Made by a program: the position numbers and the translations under genes
Source: Cryptomeria japonica
Taxonomy: Eukaryota; Streptophyta; Pinopsida; Cupressales; Cupressaceae
Assembly: GCF_030272615.1 (NCBI RefSeq)
Contig: NW_026729299.1
Span: 1 to 64,000, forward strand
DNA length: 64,000 nt
Direction of reading: 5' to 3'
Shown: piece by piece, positions 10,189 to 22,584 of the stretch
Numbering within the stretch: position 1 is the first letter of the stretch
How the letters are laid out: each line of letters starts with the position of its first letter
Notes under the pieces: model-generated
Told to the model about the DNA's origin: nothing
The model's database searches: none
The model's input: the letters and a program-made list of their open reading frames with translations, nothing else

Positions 10189-11050
10189 CTACATTCCCAT
10201 GATAAGAAATGTGCACTTACTTACTAATGTCTTGAGAGATTTGTATTTAGAGTTAACAAAGCAGTAAACACTGACCTGGCGTGCCCAATGAGAAAGTGAT
10301 GCCCTGAGCGAAGCTGCAAAACGAGTAGCATCGTTTTGCATATTCCCAATGTCAACAACCACACCATCATATCTGTCTTCCTGGGCTTTGAGCACTTCAC
10401 ATATTTCGTACAAAACAGTGTCAACATCATTAGTGGTAGCCGAAACCTCGTTTGTTGGGAATGCCATTGTGCAGTGTAAACACCACCCGCCAAAAAAATA
10501 TTCAATAACTAGCGATGCAAATTGAATTTGGCTTCTGAGTACCCCTGCGAGCAGGATTGAATTTGGCTTCTTCCTATTTCCAAATCGTGTGCAAAACAGA
10601 TTGAATTAAATCAGCGCCAGTGCAATAATAGTATGTGGTAGAGTTTATATATATATATAAAATCGTGGCAACAACTAGAGAAAGTTTCTGGGATTTCAGA
10701 CGAATGCTTCGGCGCGGGTAACAACTAACTACCGCTACCCTTCCTTACAGCGTAACCGTAGCAATAATGGAATTGGATACCTGAAAAACTTATCAGAAAT
10801 TCGCAGAAAGGCTATTGAAACTTCTTGTTAGTGAACAAGTAAGCGCGCTAGGTACTACGTTTCAATAATAACAATAAGAAAACAGAAAAGCGCGTGACTA
10901 AATATTCGAAGGCTGAAACAGTGATAACGAAGCAGTAAGCGTTTAACCTTGCCACGCAGGTTTCGATTGCGACTCTCCGTATTTTATTGACATTCCATAT
11001 ATGCTACGACTATTTGTTCGCGTTGACCCTTTCTGAAAACAAATAAATAC
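10189..11050 (-). pseudogene. Nudix fragment A: promoter, leader and exon 1 only
   Basis: Minus-strand copy of the first part of Nudix gene B. Exon 1 runs from ATG at 10467 to a normal donor (CAG|GTCAGTG) at 10276, 192 bp, the same length as in B, and encodes the family's N-terminal helical segment (EICEVLKA, DRYDGV, RFAASL). No exon 2 or Nudix box follows. Upstream it keeps the family promoter blocks (GAAATCCCAGAAAC, AAGGAAGGGTAGCGG, a short TA run at about 10650) and the W-box at 11023-11028. The leader intron acceptor TTGGCAG of B reads TTGGCGG here. It could still be transcribed but cannot make the enzyme. Confidence 0.8.
11023..11028 (-). promoter_or_regulatory. Conserved W-box core upstream of fragment A
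   Basis: TTGACC on the plus strand, within a block (GGTCAACGCGAACAAATAGT read on minus) that is kept upstream of A, B and C at comparable distances from the start codon. TTGAC is the core bound by WRKY factors; the binding itself is inference. Confidence 0.45.
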
Positions 11051-12240
11051 TCTGTAACAAGTATTGCATGGAAACAATCGGATGTTAAACTTTGTTGGAC
11101 ACTCTATCCTAAGCTTCACCTAAAGTACAGTCACTTGGAGAGGAGACACTTACTAAAGCAGTAATTTCAAACAAAGAATTCACATATTATGCTAGACCAC
11201 CCATAGATGGTGAGAGAGCATCATTTGATGCTTTAAGATAAAATATTTTGTTGAATTATATAAGAAATAAGTGCAATATATTATTATTTGTATGATTGCA
11301 ACTTTTTTGTTATATATTAGCGAGTGTTCAATTAGCTAACACCACTTGTGGAACAAAGAGTAGGTTTCATTCACCATGGGAAAGTATGCTTAAAGTTAGG
11401 ATTTCATGTTTTATGTCTAGTGAATCCAAGTATAAATTGTATTGATTTAATATTATAATACGTTGTGTTTATGGGGCCAAATGGAAATGGGCACCCTGAC
11501 TGGAAGGAATCTTGAGATTCTTTGGGCATGACAAAAATAAATCATGTCACTTGAAAATTGTAGTATGGTATGTAAGATCATCTTTTCTTTGTGAGATGTT
11601 TAAGAGTTTTTATGAGATTGTAAGATGTATAAGAAAAATTATGATTGTAATTCCAATGGCGAAGAAACCAAAACAAAAGGACATGATCGATGTCGTTTAA
11701 AGGAAACACAAAGTCCTACCAAAACTCTTGAGCATGCTACAACACATCCGTTGATTATAAATATTACAAATACTCTAAACTCTACAACATTCACATCCTC
11801 TTGATCACTTCATCATCTTCATCAACTAATACCTAATGCCTGAAATCATTACAAAAGCCTGAATATATAGAAGTCTTTTGAATTTAGAGATTATATAGAT
11901 GATTCTACAATCAAGACCGACTTGATCATATATTTAATATTTTTTTATTTTAACTTTATTTTGTTCCTTCTAGAATATTTTTCTATTAACAAGATTTTGT
12001 GTATATATTTTGTCTTTCTCATTTAATGGCTACATTTCATTAGTGAGAGAAATTAAATCTTTCAACAAAAAATATAAATGAGGACAACTAGGATTGAAAT
12101 TTCGAGTGAAAAAATGAAAGATAGATGATGTGATGTAATGGGAAAATCTGGGGATAAAGGAAGCAACAATGAATGGTGTGGTGGAAAAAAATGGGGACAA
12201 GGAAACCTCAAATCTCTTTTAGAATATTTATTTTTATTTT
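11051..12240. other. Spacer between divergent Nudix copies A and B
   Basis: About 1.2 kb of AT-rich sequence between two head-to-head promoters. A 62-codon ORF (11512-11700, +) and a 67-codon ORF (12062-12265, -) have no motif or homologous partner and look like chance. I see no transposon ends. Confidence 0.5.
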
Positions 12241-12993
12241 TGTTAAAAAAGGTCAACGTGAACAAATAGTCGTCGTATATTGAAAGTTAATAAAATACGA
12301 AGGTCGCGAGCGGAACGAACTGGGAGAGTCCCAAGAAGCTGCGCGGTAGGGTTAAACGCTTACTGCTTCATTAATCAGTGTATCGGAATCTGAATTTGCT
12401 TTGCCTTCAGCCTTTGAATTTTTTATTGTGAGATGGTCACGCGCTTCTCTGTATTATTATTACTAAGACGTAGCAGCATAGTTGTTCATTACCAAGAAGT
12501 TTCGATAGCATACTTGTCCCTAGCGCAGCATACTACTTCATCAACAAGAAGTTTCGATAGCCCCTCTGCGAATTTACGAAGAAAGCTAATAAATCATTTG
12601 CGTGTCCGTAGAATTTTTTAAGATAAAGTTTTTCCCTATTTGTCGTTGCTTTGCATACAAGTTTTCAGTTTTCCTTTTTGGTTTGTGTAACGCTTACGTT
12701 GTAAGGAAGGGCAGCGGTAGTTGGTTGTTAACAGCGCAGAAGAATTCGTCTGAAATCCCAGAAACCTCCTCTCATTGTTGCCAATAATATATATATATAC
12801 ACTTCCCCCCTCTACAACATATTACTATTGCACTACTAATTTAATTTAGTCTGTTAGGAAGTAGCCAAATTCAATCTTGCTCACAGAGCTACTCAGAAGG
12901 TTAGCATCTCTTCCTGCACCACTATGGTTCCTTTTCATTTCATTGTGCTAGGTATTGAACTATTTTTTGGCAGGTCGCTGCTTACACTGCACA
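12241..12993 (+). promoter_or_regulatory. Promoter and leader region of Nudix gene B
   Basis: Blocks shared with fragment A and pseudogene C: GGTCAACGTGAACAAATAGT with the W-box core in reverse (12251-12256), AGGGTTAAACGCTTACTGCT (about 12348), AAGGAAGGGCAGCGG (about 12700), GAAATCCCAGAAAC (about 12751) and a short TATATATATATA run (about 12787) that could serve as TATA box. A leader intron probably ends at TTTTTTGGCAG (12963-12973), just before GTCGCTGC and 20 bases ahead of the ATG. A local duplicate (AAGAAGTTTCGATAG at about 12493 and 12544) lies within it. Confidence 0.55.
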
Positions 12994-14610
12994 ATGGCAT
13001 TCCCAACGAACGAGGTTTCGGCTACCACTAATGATGTTGAAACAGTTTTGAACGAAATATGTGAAGTGCTCAAAGCCCATGAAGATAGATATGATGGTGT
13101 AATTGTTGACACAGAGAATATGCAGAACGATGCTTGTCGTTTTGCAGCTTCACTGAAGGCATCACTTTCTCAATGGGCACGCCAGGTCAGGGCTTACTGC
13201 TTTGTTAACTCTAAATACATATCCCTCAAGACAATAATAAATAGTACCCTCAATTCATCATACTTGTTGGGTATATAGGGAAAGAAGGTGGTGTGGATTA
13301 AAGTTCCCAAGGAACAGGCGAAACTAGTACCCGTTGCGATTGAGGTCAGTTTTTCAAAACATCGCTGCTACCATCGACGTTTTTTTCCCTCCAACCCATT
13401 TGGCTAGGCTTCAATACTGATTGGTGGATTACAGGTGGGATTTGGGTACCACCACGCAGAGCCTTCATATGTGATGTTAGTGCATTGGATCCCTCAAACT
13501 CCCCCCACCATCCCTGATAATGCTTCACATCAAGCGGGAGTTGCAGCTTTTGTATTCAACGAGGAGGGAGAGGTAAAGATGTAATCCAGTTCTTATATAT
13601 TGTAGTTACTCTGCTTAATATTCTCCTCCTGTCCGTAGCAATGTAACTGTGAAGTGTGAAAAGACATTCACTATTTTGAGTGGTTGTTCGTTTGAAGAGG
13701 TTTTTTTTTCCTTACATAAATTATCGTGACAATGGCAATATAGGTTCTAGTAGTTCAAGAAAAGTGTGGCCCTTACAAAGATTCCGGGTTGTGGAAGATG
13801 CCAACAGGAAGAATTAACCAGGTATCAGGTTTAAATTTCCACATCAAACTAAATTCAAGACCCTGCAGTTTTTACATGAAATTACAAGACGATACCTAAT
13901 GTACTTATCGGCAATTTGTTTCTGATAGGGGGAAGGCATTAAGGAAGGGGCCGTAAGAGAAGTTCAGGAAGAAACAGGGGTAAATGCCACTTACCTCACC
14001 TTTTTCCTCTGAATCAGGATTTTTACCTTATGTTCAATATAATTTCCGACATTTTTTTTTGATAATTTATGTATTTTCATGTACTCTTACAGATTAATAC
14101 AGAATTTGTACAAGTGGTTGGGTTCAGGTAAGCAAAACTTTAATCATTAGAAAAAATTGTAACTTGTTTCATAGTTTGTACGAAGAAGGATAAGTTTGAT
14201 CTAGCTCTCTAATAGTTGTGATTGAACTGCAGGGATGGTCACAATGCCCCTTTCGGAAAATCCGATCTGCTCTTCGTGTGTATGTTGAGATCTCTTTCTT
14301 CTAATATTGTTGTGCAAGATACCGAAATTTCAGTAGCCAAGGTACGTGTTTAAACATTATTTCAATATCGTTCAGTTGGATAACTTCAATATCGTTTAAG
14401 TGGGGCTTAAATTTGTTTTATTTTCAGTGGATGGCAATAGAAGAATTTGCATCTCAACCTAAAAATCAGCAAAGCAAACTCCTAAAAGATATGATCGGCG
14501 TGTGTGTTGCCAACGTCAACGGACAATGTGAAGGATTTTCAGGCATTGGGATATCGTCCAACTCGCGCAAACCCTCTGCTTTCTTCTGCACTGCCCTTAA
14601 TTCTGAGTAA
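12994..14610 (+). CDS. Nudix hydrolase, plant cytosolic ADP-ribose/NADH pyrophosphatase type (gene B)
   Basis: Eight exons: 12994-13185, 13279-13344, 13435-13572, 13744-13821, 13929-13979, 14093-14127, 14233-14341, 14428-14610, all with GT-AG introns, giving 283 residues, the usual family size. The N-terminal pre-Nudix domain (1-86) is followed by the YHHAEPSYVMLV strand (91-102) and a complete Nudix box at 154-176 (G-x5-E-x7-REV-x-EE-x-G-I) whose Glu residues bind Mg2+. The family cleaves nucleoside diphosphates linked to another moiety, such as ADP-ribose and NADH; some members regulate plant immunity. Substrate cannot be read from sequence. Residue 90 is Gly where pseudogene C and the wider family have Trp (GFWYHH). 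No transit peptide is apparent. The ATG is supported by fragment A and by good context. An in-frame upstream ATG at 12955 lies in the leader intron. Confidence 0.9.
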
Positions 14611-16440
14611 ATTATCGGCATTTGCAAACTGAAGAACAAAGATAGAATGGATTTCAGCAATTTCATTCAATACATTCGTCCTAGTCATGTCTAGATATTC
14701 CTAGCACGCTCCGTGTAACAATGATTTCCTCGATAGAATATTATATTTAAGTTAACATGTTGGACGAGTATATCTTTTTTAATCAAGTTTTGAAATAAAT
14801 ACAAATTTTTCAATTATATTTGAAAAATATTTGTATTGTATATTTGACACTATGATCATTTGAAACAAAGATTTGTAACAATTTCATGTTTGAAGAATTT
14901 ATATTTATGATTTCTTTTGTTTTTATGAAATGAGCTTAAGAACTATTTGTTTGTTGATTTATTTTGTTTCTACACATTAAAATTAGACTTTAGTGGACTT
15001 ATACATAAATAAATGGTTGATTTTATGTAATATAAATATATTATAAATGAACTCATACATCATCTTTCTAAAATTATTTCTCATACTCTTAAATTGTATT
15101 CTTAAGATGTAAATAAAAGAGTCACCAAATATATCATTAGACGATAGTGTGTACACACACAAACTTTACTTTAAAAAAATGACATTGTACAGTTGAAATA
15201 ACATGGCACTACGCACTTATGATAACTTCCACTTCATCTTTAACGACTTTCTTTCATTGCATGTGAAGCATGAAGATGCTTTTTAAAAAATAGTAGCTTT
15301 ACAAAATGTTCATGCGGAGTACAACTATTCATAACTATTTAGCTAACTAGTTATCTAATGGTCATAGCCAACTATACATCTATGCAAATTTCTACTACAT
15401 CTTTGTTATACCAAATTCAGACCATAGTCTTTTCTATACATATAAATGTGGCCATGCACTCTATCAAAGGCGATATTTTCTTGAAATATGTTGTCTTTAT
15501 GAATGATTTTTTTATTGTTAAAATTTACCCTCGTATGATTTACTTGAAAATGTATGATGTGCATTCTTATCTATGCTGTAAAATATGACACTTGAAATTT
15601 GTGAAATATTTTTTATCTTCGCGTCTACATTTTTTTCTTGTTATTTCTACATTTATTTAGAATTCCCTTATATTTTGTATCAAAACCTATTGCTTTCATA
15701 GATATCTTTTTGCTATAGTGTATATATTGCCCTTTCTTGCATAGTCTATTTGCATCCAACTCCTAAACTCCTCCAACTGTACTATTTTCAAACTTTTTAT
15801 TTTACATACTTGCTTTGATTTAGGTATCAGAAATAAATTTATTTTACTTCCCCTAATTCCTAACCAAGCTCTAGTGACTAATTAATTTTTTTTATACATA
15901 AAACTTTGATATTAGCTAGTTACAGTGTGGTGAGACTGGTTGTATTATAATACTACTTTGAAATAGAAACATGGAATCAATTTTGTTTCAATAATCTACT
16001 TATCCATTGCTAACTGCACCTTAAGGGATCAATCCTTAGTAGGATTTTTGTGTTTAAAGAATTCATACCAAATACAATCCATTCTTGTGAGAAGGTAGAT
16101 TTTAAAAATTCAATAATAGATGCAACAAGACTCCAATTATCCAAAATCCATAATCTAAAGTCTATACTGTCCAGAGATAGAAAATTGTACTTTGGAATAA
16201 AAGGCTTTCATTTCCTATCATATTAATTAACTCTACTTGTGAGTTAAAAGTTTATTTTTAGGCATGCAGTGAGGTATGTTTTAGGCACGTAGAAGTTTTT
16301 TATTCAAGAGAACCAATGGCTTCAATAAATAGATAACAATCACAAAATTATAGAATAAAATTATACACAACAAAGAATAAGCTGGCTACATAATAACTCC
16401 AAATCAAAACTCCTTGGTCTAACTGTTTTTTATTCCTTCT
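14611..16440. other. AT-rich intergenic DNA downstream of gene B
   Basis: The 3' UTR and poly(A) region of gene B should occupy the first few hundred bases (AATAAA-like words near 14790). Beyond that I see no coding or transposon structure. The 76-codon ORF at 15358-15588 is unsupported. Confidence 0.5.
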
Positions 16441-17290
16441 TTGGTGTTTCCTTACATAGTTGGTGCCTTCAGGTGGGGCTTGAATCCTTTTTCTTTATAG
16501 GATGGTATTTTGTGCATCAGTATCTTGCGCATTGAGTTTGTGGCTTGGGTTGGTACGACGTTTGGATAATCTTCTATTTCTCTACTTTTGCTAACCTAAC
16601 TGTGGTTGTTTTTACCTTGGCGATAATTTGGAAGGCTAACTTGATCGAGGATTCTTTCAAGGTGGATCTTCTTAGGGGACTTGTTGTGCTCATTGATGTT
16701 GAAGAACCTATTGAGGTTGCTCTTAATATGGCATTGGTCTGTATGATGTAGTTTACTCCTAGTTATAATGAGTTGGACCATTTGGTGGATAGCAAGGTTC
16801 TTATTGCTCGGTGGACCCTCTTGATGCTCCTACCAGATTTTCTACTCTGTGTTGTTGCAAATTCACTATGGTGGTATTTTGTGCTTCTATTGCTTCTAGT
16901 TATTTGAGTACTTGCCATATTCAGTTACTTGTGGGCATGTTGTGTTCCCTTGGTTCTGATGACATTGGACCTATCAAGGTGCTCCAGGATGTCGTTGCTA
17001 TAGTGATTTCTATTGTAAAAGGTTGAGGGATGCCTTTGAAAACCCTATGAGTGTTTTTGTGCTAGTCCATTTCTTGGGTATAATTTTTTGTGTTTTTTTG
17101 GAATGGCTAGATACTTTTTCTACCATAAAGCTTTTGGGTTTCTTTAGATCTATGTGGCTTGTGTTCACATGGTTTTTTGGCACCTTTAGTACTTTGTGAT
17201 TTCTGTCCTTGCTAGAAATAATTTTTGGTCAAGGTGGTCCTATAGGTAAATGGTTGCGGGGTGACTTTCAAAATACACCATTTGATGTTT
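16441..17290 (+). other. Possible decayed coding remnant, unidentified
   Basis: Base composition changes here to less AT-rich and G/T-rich. Two short plus-strand ORFs (16545-16751 and 16811-17026) are near each other in different frames, with phrases such as EEPIEVALNMALV and DDIGPIKVLQDVVA that look protein-like. No family is recognised. It may be an old retrotransposon or gene fragment. Confidence 0.25.
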
Positions 17291-17305
17291 GTTCTCTTGA
17301 CTGCT

Positions 17306-17545
17306 AATAAATATCATTAATTAGTGTTTTAAATATTTTTAAATAGAAATTTACATCTTAATTTTATAAAATATCTTTTTTACATGAAAATATTTTAATA
17401 ATTTTTTGACAAACATAAACTAAGAATAAATAATAAAGGATCATAAATTGCATGCATTAATATTATCTAGAACTAACCTCAATAAATATATTAATGAAGT
17501 AATTGACATCCATTATATCTTTGTTTTTCAATTTTCACATGATTA
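17306..17545 (+). repeat. Degenerate direct repeat, copy 1
   Basis: Matches 18005-18275 in order over several blocks: AATAAATA-ATTAATT, AAATTTACATC-T-AATTTA, TTTTAAT, TAAT-TTATCTAG, then TTGACATCCATT-T-TCT-TG-TTTTCAA. Identity is modest and interrupted by indels. Confidence 0.4.
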
Positions 17546-18004
17546 AATTTTATAATCAATAATCTATTATAAATACTAAATAAATATATTATCGTACTTA
17601 ATAATATACAAATAATTTAAATAAAATGTTATGAAGTTTCATTTTGTTTGGTAAAGAATAATGCTTTTAGATTTGTTATTGTTGATTCTATTTGAATATG
17701 TAATCATATATTAATAGAATCTTTACTAACTCAATGTTGAGATACAAAATTTAAATACGTATAAATAACAATGTTGACTTTATTTGTATTATAATAAATG
17801 TTGTTATTTATAAACCATCAAGTCTAAACTTAGAACGATGAAATGTTGTTTTAAAATGTTTTATATGCTTCCATGCATTAAACATTAGTGTCAATTTTTG
17901 TAAAATGGGAGGAGCAAAGACATGTATATTGTCTTGCACAAAAACTTATTAATTATCTTGTGTTATGTGAAAGTTCTAATAGTAAACAAAATTTAGTCAA
18001 TAAA

Positions 18005-18275
18005 AATATCAATAAATACTATTAATTGATTTCTTAAATATTGTTTATGAAAAATTTACATCCTCAATTTATCAAAGATGAATATTCATTTTCAAAAACT
18101 ATTATTATTTTTATATAAATTTTTTAATCAATACAAGTAAAGTAAAAATTAATCCCTAAATATTCTAAATACAAAACCAATTGACTTAAACGACTAGGAC
18201 TAATAATATCTAGCCCTGATTACAGTGGATGTAATAAGTTGCTGACATCCATTCTGTCTATGTTTTCAAATTTGC
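18005..18275 (+). repeat. Degenerate direct repeat, copy 2
   Basis: Partner of 17306-17545, about 700 bp away and ending just downstream of the last exon of Nudix pseudogene C. It may be part of an old non-coding element; no inverted termini were found. Confidence 0.4.
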
Positions 18276-18284
18276 AAAGTCCGA

Positions 18285-19998
18285 TTATTGAGAATCAACG
18301 ACACCGCAATAAAAAGCAGAGGGTTTGCGTGAGTTAGACGATATCCTAATGCTCGAAAATCATTTACATCGTCCCTCCATGTTGGCAACACACATGCCGA
18401 TTATATCTTTTAGAAGTCTGCTTTGTTGGTTTTTAGGTTGAGATGCAAATTCTTCCATCGCCATCCATTGAAAAAAAAAAACAAAAAATTGCTTGAACCC
18501 AAATTAAATTCCAATTTAGCGACATAGAATTACCACCATATGCTTAAACATGTACCTTGGCTGCTGAAATTTTTGTATCTTGCACAACAATGTTAGAAGA
18601 AACAGATCTCAACATGCACACGAAGAGCAGATCAGATTTTTTGAAAGGGGCATTATGACCATCCCTGCAATTTATGCACCCACAACTATTAGAGAGCTAA
18701 AAATTACTATTTCAACCTTATCCTTCTTCGTACCAACCATGAAACAAGTTACAACTTTCTGTAATGAAAGTTTTTCTTACCTAAACCCAACCACTTGGAC
18801 AAATTCTGTATCAATCTATAAAAGCGCATGAATATTCTTCAAATTATCAAAAAAAGTTGAAAATTATATTGAACAGAAGGTAAAAATCCTGATTCAGAGG
18901 AAAATGGTTAGCTAGGTGACATTTACCTGTTTCTTCCTGAACTTCTCGTATGACCCCTTCCTTAATGCCTTCCCCTTATCAGAAATAAATAGTCGATAAT
19001 TGCATTAGTGGGCGTTCATGAAAAAGGGCATTGCCATAAATTTAGTTTGATGAGGATATTTAAACCTGATACCTAGTTAATCCTTCCTATTTGCATCTTC
19101 CACAACCCGAAATCTTTGTAAGGGCCACACTTTTCTTGAACTACTAGAACCTATATTGCCATTGTCACGATAATTTATGTATCAGATTTTTCACTTCAAA
19201 CCACTAACCCACAACCACTATTAAAATAAAATTTATGGGTAATCATTATAGTAACTTTACATTTTCCCAGTTATGTAAGAAAAGAAAATCCTCTTAACAC
19301 GAACAACCACTCAAAATAGTGAATGTCTTTTCACACTTGACAGTTACATTGCTATGGATAGGAGGAGAATATTAAGCAGAGTAACTACAATATATAAGAA
19401 TTGGATTATGTTTTTACCTCTCCCTCCTTGTTGAATACAAAAGCTGTGATTCCCACTTGATGAGAAGCATTATCAGGGATGGTAGGAGGAGTTTGAGGGA
19501 TCCAATTCACTAACATCACATATGAAGGCTCTGCATGGTGGTACCAAAATCCCACCTGCAATTCACCAAACACTATTGAAGCATAAAAAAATGGCTTGGA
19601 GTGTAAAACATTAATAGTTGTAGCAAAGTTTTGGAAAACTAACCTCAATCGCAACATGGACTAGTTTCACCTGTTCCTTGGGCACTTTAATCCAGATCGC
19701 TTTCTTGCCCTATACGCGCATCTATCCAACAAGTATGAATTGAAGGTACTATTTATTACTAAGGGATTTGTATTTTAGAGTTAACATAGTGGGAATCATT
19801 GACCTGGTGTGCCCATTGAGAAAGTGATGCCTTGAGTGAAGCTGCAAAACGAGAAGCATCCTTTTGCATATTCTCTATATCAACAATGACACCATTATAT
19901 CTGTCTTCGTGGGCTTTGAGAACATCACATATTTTGCTCAAAATTGTTTCAGCATCATTGATAACATCATTAGTGTAAGCGACTAAGCAGTGACTTGT
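18285..19998 (-). pseudogene. Nudix hydrolase pseudogene C
   Basis: Minus-strand relative of gene B with all eight exon equivalents in order and most GT-AG sites kept. Breaks: the start-codon region is deleted (exon 1 resumes at the TNDV segment, 19804 to about 19998); exon 4 ends in TAG where B has CAG (19073-19075) and has lost the Pro of its WKMPTG motif; exon 5 lacks one G at its acceptor, shifting the frame, and loses two G at its end; the exon 8 acceptor CAG reads CAA (about 18468); exon 8 has an internal TGA (18360-18362). Exon 3 retains the canonical GFWYHH. It is clearly non-functional as an enzyme but may be transcribed, convergent with gene B. Confidence 0.88.
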
Positions 19999-20084
19999 CA
20001 ACCTTTTGAATACAACTATGAGCAAGATTGGATTTGCAAATGCAAAATGAATTGATATGACTACAATAATAATTTGTGGTATAG

Positions 20085-20530
<446 letters not shown>

Positions 20531-20805
20531 ATAAATATTTTGAGAGAGGTTTGAGGTTTTCTTATCCTCATTTTCTTACATCTTGTTACATCGTCTATTG
20601 TTCAAGCCATTCATCCGACTCAAAATTTCAATACTAGTCATTCTCATCTTCCTATATAATTCACTTGACTATGTCTACCTTCTATGCTTAGACTTCAAGC
20701 TTAACAATGACAATGATGAAAAAAAAGGTATGTAAAATATTAAGCAATCAATCTTAATTAACGGTTTCAAATTAGTTAGAACTTGACTAGCTGAAATTGA
20801 GAGAA
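20531..20805. other. Anonymous spacer
   Basis: About 275 bp between the end of the Nudix-family similarity and the SIRE-like LTR. No gene or repeat is recognised. Confidence 0.4.
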
Positions 20806-22339
20806 TGATAACTCAATGATGAGCGAATAGTACCAAACCGGTACTGAGAGGGGGGGGATGAATCAGTACAGAAAAAAATACAGTCCTAAACCGGTTTAAC
20901 CGTAGACACTTCAAATGACTGGCAGACAACGACACCGGTTTGAAACAGAGTGCAACTGGTAAAGCTAAGAATGTTTGAGACAAGCATTAATTGGTTACTC
21001 ACTTAGCTTTTCACTCAACTCGAGACTACACTACCATTTCACCCTTATGCATAAACAGGTAATCTATCATCAGATCATAATAACAGCTAGTTCAACATGT
21101 TTTATTGATAGGCATAAAACACAGAACCATCATATGCTTGACAGACAATAGCAAAGCATCACAAGATAAAAGCATCACACACGACACACATATTTTTCAC
21201 GTGGAAACCCAACTGGGAAAAACCACGGTGGGGATGAATACCCACAAACTATTTTTGAACTCTTTGGAAGTCCGCTCTGTTAGGATCCTTGTCTGGTTAG
21301 AGACATTACAATAGGTTCTGCTAGGAACCGATCCTGTTAGAGATCACCCAGTCAAGGGATGGCTACAATACTCGATTAAGGGTTAAACCCTGTTAAAGGT
21401 TACCTTGTTAGAGGATTTAAAGAACTCAATAGCTAAAGGATTTCGAACTCGGTAGCTTTGAATTACCCTGTTAAAGGATTTTCAACAAGCCGGTTAAGGC
21501 TACCCTGTTAAGGGATTTTCCAACTGTTGAGGTGGTTAGACATCAACAGGTATTACAATGATCTGGTAACAACACTCAATATCAATGCAGATCCACTTAA
21601 GCTCCTCTTCACCTTCTGCACTTACACTCTGTAGGTATCACTTCTCTCCTTTTGGTTTGGCAAGAATTACGTATCCCTTCTCTTGGATACACACACACAC
21701 AACTTTTGCCAACAAATTTAGAGCAAGACACAACATTGACCTCATAGGAAAATAGATAGGTCAGTAGCATAAACCCTAAACCCTAAACCTGTTAGGTTAA
21801 GGAATTCAAACGGTTCAATCCTGACCGTTGAGCACAGTGCTTTAAATGCGACAGTCTTGATCCAATCTCAAGACATTCTCCATCGTCCATTTCCACCGAT
21901 TTTATGGCGGCTGATAACCCATCACACGTTATCACTGTTTAACAGACTTCGCACATTCCTGAGGTAGATAGAAACAATCTCCCTCATGCAAGATCCTTCA
22001 CGCACACAGGATTATGTGGCAACACGATCTGTTCTTCTTTACAATGCTAACTCATCACACAATATCACCAGTTGAGCCACATAGGCTTGAAGCACATCAA
22101 CCAGAAACCCTGAAGTTGAGACTACCAACCAGTAGTCATACAACACTTCCATGTGCCGGTTGCCATAATTGTATGCCGATTCACCTTGAACAAACACACC
22201 ATTTCACTTTGGCACAAATGTCGGTTCACAGTGTTATACCAGTTCTCACATCTGCCAATTCACACCTCTTGAACATATTGACATCAATGACAACATACAA
22301 TGTCATGATGTCCACATACCGGTTCACATAATGCCAACA
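20806..22339 (-). repeat. 3' LTR of the SIRE-like element
   Basis: About 1.5 kb. It contains the G-run ACTGAGAGGGGGGGGATGAATCAG typical of SIRE-type LTR ends in split form (ACTGAGAGGGGGGGG then ATGAATCAG, 20845-20868), a GGGAAAAACCACGGTG block (about 21216), and many CTGTTA-AGGATTT words (21340-21530). The right edge is set by the polypurine tract; the left edge is uncertain by tens of bases. Confidence 0.65.
21771..21789 (+). repeat. Short telomere-like run inside the LTR
   Basis: AAACCCTAAACCCTAAACC holds two and a half CCCTAAA units. It is too short to be a former telomere and may be a telo-box-like promoter element of the LTR. Confidence 0.6.
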
Positions 22340-22584
22340 ATCTCCCCCTTTGGCATTGATGACAATATACAAAGATATCTCTCCACTTCACATCTTCTCC
22401 CCCAATTTCTGCAGATATCTTCTCCGCTTCACATCTTCTACCCCTTTGACAACAATGTCAAAGTGGAGGCACAAGCTTCCCTGTTCCATTATGCCGCTCC
22501 CCCTGAGGAGTAGCGTCCTTCAACACATCAATCCTAAAGAAAAATTTGTCTATGCAATACATGACTGGTGTGGAGCATATACCT

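Noticed and set aside
11512-11700. 62-codon ORF between Nudix copies A and B
   Set aside because: No motif, no splice context, and chance ORFs of this size are common in the window.
12955-13278. 107-codon ORF as the full Nudix gene start
   Set aside because: Its first 13 codons lie in the probable leader intron and acceptor, and its end runs past the exon 1 donor into the first intron.
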